From Clostridiales bacterium (GTDB taxonomy: Bacteria > Bacillota > Sulfobacillia > UBA995), in NCBI GenBank assembly GCA_003517845.1, contig DOZU01000110.1, positions 1-6,050 of the forward strand: DNA of 6,050 nucleotides, given 5' to 3'. The notes under the pieces were generated by a model. The model searched no databases. It was not told where the DNA came from and saw only the letters and a program-made list of their open reading frames with translations. Both the position numbers and the translations under genes were made by a program. Below are positions 1-4,337 of the stretch, piece by piece. Position 1 is the stretch's first letter. Each line of letters opens with the position of its first letter.

Positions 1-1
1 G

Positions 2-1045
2 GCCGAACAGATGGCGGCCGGGGTGTTCAACGCCAATCGGCTGTACCACGAACTGAAAGCACAGGGCTATGCCGGGGGGAAGACCATTCTGAAAGACTAC
101 CTAAGGCCTAACCGGCCGCCCAGGCTCCCCCGGGTAGTGGTTCGCTTCGAGCCGGCGCCGGCCGAGCAAGCCCAGGTGGACTGGGGCGAGTTCTCCTACA
201 TGGACACCACCGGGCGGCGTCGGCGAGTGCACGGGTTTGTGATGGTGCTCAGCTACTCTCGGGCCATGTACGTCGAGTTCGTGGAGCAACAGGACCTCAG
301 CACCCTGCTGCGCTGTCACCTCAATGCCTTCGCCGCCCTGGGCGGCGTACCGAGGACCATCCTGTACGACAACATGAAGACCGTGGTGCTGAGACGGGAA
401 GGGTCGCGGGTCGAGTATCACCCGAGACTCTTGGACTTCGCCCTGTTGGCCGGGTACCATCCTCGAGCCTGCCGTCCGTACCGGGCCCAAACCAAGGGAC
501 GAGTTGAACGAGCCATCGGTTACCTGCGCCAGCACTTCTGGCCTGCCGCCCGGTTCACCAACCTGACCGATCTCAACCAGGCCGTGAGTGCCTGGGTCGC
601 CGGCGTGGCCCACCAGCGTGTACACGGCACCACCGGCCGCAAGCCGGCCGAGATGCTGGCCGAAGAACGGCAGCACCTCCCGCCCCTGAGACCTCAAGGG
701 ATCTTCGCCCCACTTCTTTGCGAGGAGCGCCCGGTAGGCCGGGACGGCTTCGTTGCCTACGGTGGCAGCCGTTACGCCGTACCCTGGCAGTACAGTGGCC
801 GCTACGTAGCGGTCCATGCTACTCAGACCACGGTCGAGATCCGGGAGGGCGAGCACTGCCTGGCCCGGCATCCACGGGCGTTGGTCCCCGGCATGACCCT
901 GTCCATCACGGGCCAGTACGACGGCGCTCCGCTGCAAGGGCCAGGCCGGCCCCGCCAGGCCCTGGCCCTGCAGGTTGCCGGTCCCCAGGTCGAACGGAGA
1001 TCCCTTGGCGTCTACGAGTCGTTGCTAGCCGGGGGTGACCGGTGA
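2..1045 (+). CDS. istA: IstA-type DDE transposase, 5'-partial
   Basis: This is the transposase of an IS21-family element, which cuts and joins the element ends using a retroviral-integrase-like RNase H fold. The frame is open from the first codon of the window, so the ATG at position 11 is probably internal and the N-terminal helix-turn-helix DNA-binding part (roughly 70-100 residues) lies upstream. Counting from that ATG, the catalytic triad is visible: D57 in AQVDWGE, D120 in LYDNMK and E166 in GRVERAIG, with spacings that fit IS21 enzymes. Residues about 235-330 form the beta-rich C-terminal domain (GGSRYAVPW, then VEIREGEHCLARH). No frameshift or stop interrupts the visible part, so the gene looks intact as far as it can be read. 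The 3' end overlaps istB. The family call is secure; activity is not shown. Confidence 0.93.
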   Translation, partial: AEQMAAGVFNANRLYHELKAQGYAGGKTILKDYLRPNRPPRLPRVVVRFEPAPAEQAQVDWGEFSYMDTTGRRRRVHGFVMVLSYSRAMYVEFVEQQDLSTLLRCHLNAFAALGGVPRTILYDNMKTVVLRREGSRVEYHPRLLDFALLAGYHPRACRPYRAQTKGRVERAIGYLRQHFWPAARFTNLTDLNQAVSAWVAGVAHQRVHGTTGRKPAEMLAEERQHLPPLRPQGIFAPLLCEERPVGRDGFVAYGGSRYAVPWQYSGRYVAVHATQTTVEIREGEHCLARHPRALVPGMTLSITGQYDGAPLQGPGRPRQALALQVAGPQVERRSLGVYESLLAGGDR

Positions 1046-1047
1046 TG
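1043..1047 (+). promoter_or_regulatory. istA stop / istB start overlap (TGATG)
   Basis: The istA stop codon TGA (1043-1045) shares a base with the istB ATG (1045-1047). This is the termination-reinitiation arrangement common in IS21 elements, which ties IstB production to translation of istA. The GGGGGTGA at 1031-1038, inside the end of istA, is a plausible ribosome binding site for the restart. Confidence 0.75.
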
Positions 1048-1881
1048 ATTGCCCTGGAGCGCGCCCGGCACCAGCTTGTGACCCTCGGGCTCAAGGACGC
1101 GGCCGAAGTCCTGGACGGCCGGCTCGAACAGGCCGCCAAGCGCGAACCACCCTACGTGGACTTCCTGACCGACCTCCTGGAGGCTGAACTCGGCTGCCGC
1201 CGGCGGCGGTACCTGGAGACCCGTACCAGGCTGGCCCGGCTGCCCTTTCGCAAGACGCTGGAGGACTTCGACTTTGCGGCCCAACCCTCGATCGATTCCC
1301 GGCAGGTCTACGACCTGGCGACCTTGAGCTTCATCGCCCACGCTGATAACCTGATCCTACTCGGGCCGCCAGGCGTGGGCAAGACGCACCTGGCAGTGGC
1401 CCTGGGTATCGCCGCCATCGGCAAGGGCTACGGGGTCTACTTCACTACCATGTACAGGCTCGTCGAGGACTTGAGGGCCGCCTACGAGGAACGCCGGCTC
1501 GAACGTCGGATGCGTATCTACCTGGCGCCCAAGCTCCTGATCATCGATGAGTTGGGGTACCTGCCCCTGGATAAGTTGGGGGCCACGGTGTTCTTCCAGC
1601 TTGTCGCTGCCCGCTACGAGCGCGGCAGTATTGCCCTGACGTCCAACAAGACCTTTGCCGACTGGGGGGAGGTATTCGGTGACACGGTGATCGCCACGGC
1701 GATTTTGGACCGGTTGCTTCACCACTCCCACGTGCTCAACATCCGCGGTGACAGCTACCGGCTCCGGGAGAAACGCAGGTCGGGGTTTCTACGCAGCCCG
1801 GCGGAGGCGGACGGCCGGGTGGTCGATTCAGTGGGTCAACTTCCAACCGGCCAAACCGGGTTACAATCCAACCGGCCTTGA
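1045..1881 (+). CDS. istB: IstB-type AAA+ ATPase, IS21 transposition helper
   Basis: IstB is the ATP-dependent, DNA-binding partner of IstA. It assembles on target DNA and stimulates transposition. From the ATG at 1045 the protein has 278 residues, close to the usual 240-280. Visible motifs are Walker A GPPGVGKT (107-114), Walker B LLIIDE (164-169), a sensor-type LTSNK (198-202), and the family's C-terminal block GDSYRLREKRRSG. The helical N-terminal domain (ALERARHQLVTLGLKDAA) is also typical. A GTG at 1042 is an alternative start, but GGGGGTGA at 1031-1038 sits better spaced for the ATG at 1045, which shares TGATG with the istA stop. The last 16 codons run into the terminal repeats and the stop lies 2 bases before the element's end, so the extreme C-terminus is encoded by the recombination site itself. 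Confidence 0.93.
   Translation: MIALERARHQLVTLGLKDAAEVLDGRLEQAAKREPPYVDFLTDLLEAELGCRRRRYLETRTRLARLPFRKTLEDFDFAAQPSIDSRQVYDLATLSFIAHADNLILLGPPGVGKTHLAVALGIAAIGKGYGVYFTTMYRLVEDLRAAYEERRLERRMRIYLAPKLLIIDELGYLPLDKLGATVFFQLVAARYERGSIALTSNKTFADWGEVFGDTVIATAILDRLLHHSHVLNIRGDSYRLREKRRSGFLRSPAEADGRVVDSVGQLPTGQTGLQSNRP
1834..1852 (+). repeat. IS21 right-end internal repeat (copy 1)
   Basis: The sequence GGTCAACTTCCAACCGGCC matches GGTTACAATCCAACCGGCC at 1859-1877 in 15 of 19 positions, with a 25-bp period. Multiple short direct repeats just inside each terminus are the IstA binding sites in IS21-family elements. The copy lies inside the 3' end of istB. Confidence 0.75.
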
Positions 1882-1883
1882 CA
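1858..1883 (+). repeat. IS21 right terminal repeat, ending in TTGACA
   Basis: This is the outer copy of the terminal repeat. It begins GGGTTACAATCC and ends CCGGCCTTGACA. The outline GGGT-A...GG-C-TTGACA agrees with my memory of IS21-family right ends, whose terminal dinucleotide is CA. It overlaps the last seven codons and the stop of istB. The left end is not available to confirm it as an inverted repeat. Confidence 0.7.
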
Positions 1884-2043
1884 CATGCGGGAATACCTTC
1901 GAAAACAGGGAGTGCAACTGCCTCCTAAAATTGCATATAGCGGTTGACACTGTGGCATGACCCAGATCGGCGCCCTTACAGACAAAGTGGGACTTGACCT
2001 GTGTAGGCCTTCAACAGCAGGAGTTCCGCTTTCAGTGTAGAAC
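1884..2043. other. Intergenic region between the IS end and the operator; no gene seen
   Basis: No reading frame in this stretch has credible coding features on either strand. It is more A+T-rich than its neighbours around 1925-1945. A weak stem can be drawn between 1915-1921 (CAACTGC) and 1940-1946 (GCGGTTG), with one G-U pair and an 18-base loop. It has no following T run and is not a convincing terminator. TTGACA at 1944 and TTGACC at 1994 resemble -35 boxes, but no good -10 box lies 16-18 bases downstream of either. The operon promoter probably lies here or in the operator, but I cannot place it. Confidence 0.5.
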
Positions 2044-2082
2044 ATCACCACTCCGGTGGTTACTAACCACTCGGGTGGTGAT
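2044..2082. promoter_or_regulatory. Nested dyad element: probable operator (or SD-sequestering hairpin) of the regulator operon
   Basis: Two 14-bp dyads, ACCACTCCGGTGGT (2047-2060) and ACCACTCGGGTGGT (2066-2079), differ at one base. Each has perfect ACCAC/GTGGT arms, and they are 19 bp apart, about two helical turns. They also sit inside a larger palindrome centred on 2063, where 16 of 19 base pairs match from 2044/2082 inward. Such paired sites usually bind two dimers of a winged-helix regulator on one face of DNA. The position just before and across the ribosome binding site of the TrmB-like gene suggests autoregulation. As RNA, the two T-G positions become G-U pairs, leaving a single C-C mismatch, so the transcript could instead hide the Shine-Dalgarno sequence. 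The symmetry is directly seen; the role is inferred. Confidence 0.75.
2073..2082 (+). promoter_or_regulatory. Ribosome binding site of the TrmB-like gene, embedded in the dyad
   Basis: GGGTGGTGAT resembles the extended Shine-Dalgarno GGAGGTGAT with one mismatch and ends 5 bases before the GTG at 2088, which supports that start. It is entirely within the right arm of the 2044-2082 palindrome, so repressor binding or RNA folding would affect initiation. Confidence 0.6.
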
Positions 2083-2087
2083 ATATC

Positions 2088-2900
2088 GTGGTTGGGGGGG
2101 ACGGTCTGAGGGGTATTCTCGGCGAATTCGGTTTCACTAAATATGAAGCAGCGGCCTACATCGCACTCGTTCGCGCCAATCCGGCGTCCGGGTATGAAGT
2201 CGCCAAGGTCAGCGGAGTTCCGCAGGCAAAGATCTACGAAGTATTGGCCCGACTCAAGGCAAAGAGCGTCGTGACACAGATATCCCGGGATTCGGCGCTG
2301 TACGCACCTTTGGACCCGAGCGAACTTGTGCGCCAGCTGCGCAGTACGCACGCGGGCTTCTGCGACGAACTTGAGAACGGACTGCAGCAAGTGAAACAGG
2401 AAGGAGGTGTCGAGTACATCTGGAACCTGCTCGATTACGGTTCCATCCTTACCAAGGCGAGGGGACTGTGCGATGAGTCGGTTCGTGCCCTCGAGATTCT
2501 CTGTTGGGATGTAGAGTATCGCGAGCTGGACTCCCCTCTGACAGCCGCACGCAATAGGGGTGTTAAGGTATTCGTAGTGGGACACGGACTGGAGAGCGTA
2601 GACGGCTGCTGTGTCGTTGCTCATGGTGTGTTGCCGCACGTCATGAAAGAACGGGGCAGGCAATTGGTAGTGGTCTCCGATGACAGGACCGTACTACTCA
2701 GTTCTGTTCAGCCGGTTTCGACAGGGCTTTGGACACGAAACCAAGGATTGGTGTCTTTGGCCCGCGAGTTCATCATACACGAAGCGTACCTCTGGCGGGT
2801 CCTGAGCCGCTTCCCCGAAGTAGTCATGAAGGAGTACGGCGAGCACTTAGAGCGGCTGCGTACCTTAGACGGAAGTTTACCGACCGAGTCACCCGCATGA
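2088..2900 (+). CDS. TrmB-family transcriptional regulator
   Basis: This is a DNA-binding regulator of the TrmB type, a family best known for control of sugar and central metabolism genes in archaea and also present in anaerobic bacteria. The GTG start gives 270 residues. Residues about 7-75 form the winged helix-turn-helix: LGEFGFTKYEAAAYIALV is the family's opening helix pattern, and SGYEVAKVSGVPQAKIYEVLARLKAK contains the recognition helix and wing entry. A helical linker (about 76-107, rich in E, Q and K) probably dimerises the protein. Residues about 110-255 form the C-terminal sensor region found behind the TrmB helix-turn-helix (ILCWD, then RNRGVKVFVVG, then RQLVVVSDDRTVLL). The ligand cannot be read from the sequence. 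The gene leads the permease and AOR genes, with a dyad element at its own start, suggesting a local, self-controlling regulator. Whether it activates or represses is unknown. Confidence 0.9.
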   Translation: MVGGDGLRGILGEFGFTKYEAAAYIALVRANPASGYEVAKVSGVPQAKIYEVLARLKAKSVVTQISRDSALYAPLDPSELVRQLRSTHAGFCDELENGLQQVKQEGGVEYIWNLLDYGSILTKARGLCDESVRALEILCWDVEYRELDSPLTAARNRGVKVFVVGHGLESVDGCCVVAHGVLPHVMKERGRQLVVVSDDRTVLLSSVQPVSTGLWTRNQGLVSLAREFIIHEAYLWRVLSRFPEVVMKEYGEHLERLRTLDGSLPTESPA

Positions 2901-2910
2901 CATCTTGGAG

Positions 2911-2918
2911 TAAGGAGG
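2911..2918 (+). promoter_or_regulatory. Strong ribosome binding site of the permease gene
   Basis: TAAGGAGG lies 8 bases before the ATG at 2927 and is the best Shine-Dalgarno sequence in the window. It decides the start of the permease in favour of 2927. An in-frame ATG at 2897 overlaps the regulator's stop (ATGA) and would add ten residues, and the frame stays open further upstream inside the regulator gene. Confidence 0.85.
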
Positions 2919-2926
2919 CCATCCAA

Positions 2927-4288
2927 ATGGCGGCAAGTGAGCGTCAGGTAAAAGAAGTAACGGCCGAGGTAGTCGCTGCTCTGAACGACAACCCGGGACT
3001 GAGCAAGAGCATCGTCTATGCGCTGCAGTGGCTCATCTTCTCAACTGGTCTCATCCTGCTGGTTCCCATCATACTGAGCCGGCCGCTGGGTCTTGACCAC
3101 GCTATGATCGCCAGTATGACCCAGCGGATTCTCTTCTTCTCGGGCCTTGCCTGCCTTCTGCAGGTTGTGATCGGCCATCGCCTGCCCATCGTGGAAGGTC
3201 CGTCCGGGCTGTGGTGGGCCGTGTTCATCGGGCTAGGCACCACGGCCCAAGCCGTGAATCAGGACCTTGGTGCTCTGCGTGCAAGCCTGCAGATGGCCAT
3301 GATCGTCGCCGGCGTCACGGTAGCCATCATCGGAGCCACCGGCCTCGTGGGCAAGGCCATGAAGTATTTCACCCCAGTAGTGACGGGATCGGTTCTCGTG
3401 CTGCTCACGCTTCAGCTGGCTGGAGGTTTCATCAGGGGCGCCTTGGGCGTTGGTTACCGAGGTGCACCGATAAGCGCAACCGCTACCGTCATATCCGTAG
3501 CAGTTGTGTTAGCGGTCGTCCTCGTCTCGCTCAAGGCAAGCCCCTTAGCTAGGAGCCTCGCCGTCCTCATAGGCGTAGCCATCGGCTGGCTGGCGTTCTT
3601 AGCTCTAGGCGACGTGAACTTGGCGGTCCTGAAGGATGCGCGGCTGTTCGGGGCGCCAGGCGTCTTCGCTTGGGGGGCGCCGACCTGGGACGCCGGTGTA
3701 GTGCTCACGGGAGTGATTGCGGCCCTCATCTTGATCCCTAACGTGGTAGCGAGCATGATAGCTATGACGCGGGCCGCTGGCGCTGGCGACGTACCGCAGC
3801 AGAGCTTCAGCCGCGGTGTGTTGTTCAACGGCGTGGCGAACATCCTGGCTGGCGTGGGCTCAACCGTTGGATCTATCAGCTATGCCACTGCAGCAGGGCT
3901 AGTGAGCATAACGGGGGTGGCGGCCCGCCTGCCTTTCGTCATCTTCTCGGTGATTCTGATAGCCATGGGGTTCATACCAGCAATCGGTGCGGCCCTGGCC
4001 ACTATCCCACCGCCTGTGGGTAACGCCGTGTTCATAGCTGCTATGTGCACCCTGTTCGGATTCGGCGTGAAGGACTACGCGCGGCTCAAATTCACCAACC
4101 GCGAGATGTTCGTGTTGGGAATCTCCGTGATGGTCGGTGTCGGCATCATGTTCCTACCGGCGGACGCCCTGGCCGCCGTGCCTAGGTGGTTGAGCTACCT
4201 CTTGGGCAACGGCATGATCACTGGAATGCTGGTGTGCCTGCTCCTGGAACACGTGCTGCTGCGCGAGGACTTCTTCAAGTCCAAGTGA
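2927..4288 (+). CDS. NCS2-fold (xanthine/uracil/ascorbate permease family) membrane transporter, substrate unknown
   Basis: This is an integral membrane carrier of 453 residues, the usual size for the nucleobase-cation symporter-2 fold (xanthine/uracil permease family). About 12-14 hydrophobic segments can be drawn. They include 30-50 (LQWLIFSTGLILLVP), 66-82, the broken helix with GHRLPIVEGPSGLWW (83-97), 120-141, 150-168, 183-202, 207-227, 257-280, and the paired half-helix region GSTVGSISYATAAGLVSITGVAAR (311-334) followed by 336-378, 393-412 and 420-440. The GVxSITGVAxR stretch corresponds to the family signature after segment 10. The usual glutamate of segment 8 and the Q/N or E of segment 10 that hold nucleobases appear replaced by A275, T321 and A322, and the segment-1 histidine by W35. 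The substrate may therefore not be a nucleobase. It lies 26 bases after the regulator and 49 before the AOR gene, and likely imports that enzyme's substrate or exports its product. Confidence 0.88.
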   Translation: MAASERQVKEVTAEVVAALNDNPGLSKSIVYALQWLIFSTGLILLVPIILSRPLGLDHAMIASMTQRILFFSGLACLLQVVIGHRLPIVEGPSGLWWAVFIGLGTTAQAVNQDLGALRASLQMAMIVAGVTVAIIGATGLVGKAMKYFTPVVTGSVLVLLTLQLAGGFIRGALGVGYRGAPISATATVISVAVVLAVVLVSLKASPLARSLAVLIGVAIGWLAFLALGDVNLAVLKDARLFGAPGVFAWGAPTWDAGVVLTGVIAALILIPNVVASMIAMTRAAGAGDVPQQSFSRGVLFNGVANILAGVGSTVGSISYATAAGLVSITGVAARLPFVIFSVILIAMGFIPAIGAALATIPPPVGNAVFIAAMCTLFGFGVKDYARLKFTNREMFVLGISVMVGVGIMFLPADALAAVPRWLSYLLGNGMITGMLVCLLLEHVLLREDFFKSK

Positions 4289-4323
4289 GCGGTCTCCCCG
4301 GTTCCGGACGCAGTCGATGAGAT

Positions 4324-4330
4324 AAGGGGG
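4324..4330 (+). promoter_or_regulatory. Ribosome binding site of the AOR-family gene
   Basis: AAGGGGG ends 7 bases before the ATG at 4338. The 49-base gap after the permease contains no stem followed by T residues (only a CCGG-TT-CCGG repeat at 4298-4307, whose loop is too small), so transcription probably runs through from the permease. Confidence 0.7.
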
Positions 4331-4337
4331 AACGCAT

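Larger units (their letters stand above)
1..1883 (+). mobile_element. IS21-family insertion sequence, right part (left end outside window)
   Basis: The stretch holds the two-gene istA-istB arrangement that defines the IS21 family: a DDE transposase followed by an overlapping AAA+ ATPase gene. Just after the istB coding body come two imperfect direct repeats, and the sequence then reaches TTGACA at 1878-1883. This matches the usual right end of the family, where ends are TG...CA and often read TGTCAA from outside. I place the right boundary at 1883. The left end, the left repeats and the target duplication cannot be seen, so the boundary rests on one side only. The element points toward the regulator operon and ends about 200 bases before it. 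Confidence 0.85.

Noticed and set aside
101..937. Minus-strand open frame of 278 codons within istA
   Set aside because: It is antisense to the transposase catalytic core with the DDE triad and has no recognisable features of its own.
1878..1906. Outward hybrid promoter using the IS end TTGACA
   Set aside because: At the right spacing the best -10 candidate is GAAAAC, only three of six consensus bases. This is possible but unsupported.
1915..1946. Hairpin terminator or small RNA downstream of the IS element
   Set aside because: It has only seven pairs including a G-U, an 18-base loop and no T tract. The stem is within what chance would give.
1748..1960. Small + strand frame overlapping the istB end and running past the IS boundary
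   Set aside because: It overlaps istB in another frame, crosses the element's end and shows no ribosome binding site or domain.
1944..1972. TTGACA as a -35 box for the regulator operon
   Set aside because: The bases 16-18 positions downstream are G+C-rich (around ATCGGCG) and do not resemble a -10 box. TTGACC at 1994 has the same problem.
1836..2663. Long minus-strand open frame (275 codons) across the intergenic region and the regulator
   Set aside because: It runs antisense to a well-supported TrmB-family gene, extends into the IS end, and its translation shows no recognisable domain and odd composition. It is most likely a frame kept open by the codon bias of the opposite gene.
2729..2926. 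66-codon upstream extension of the permease frame into the regulator gene
   Set aside because: The extension is out of frame with the regulator, has arginine-rich non-membrane composition, and is contradicted by the strong TAAGGAGG placed before the ATG at 2927.
4289..4337. Terminator between permease and AOR genes
   Set aside because: The only symmetry is CCGG-TT-CCGG at 4298-4307, with too small a loop and no T run after it.
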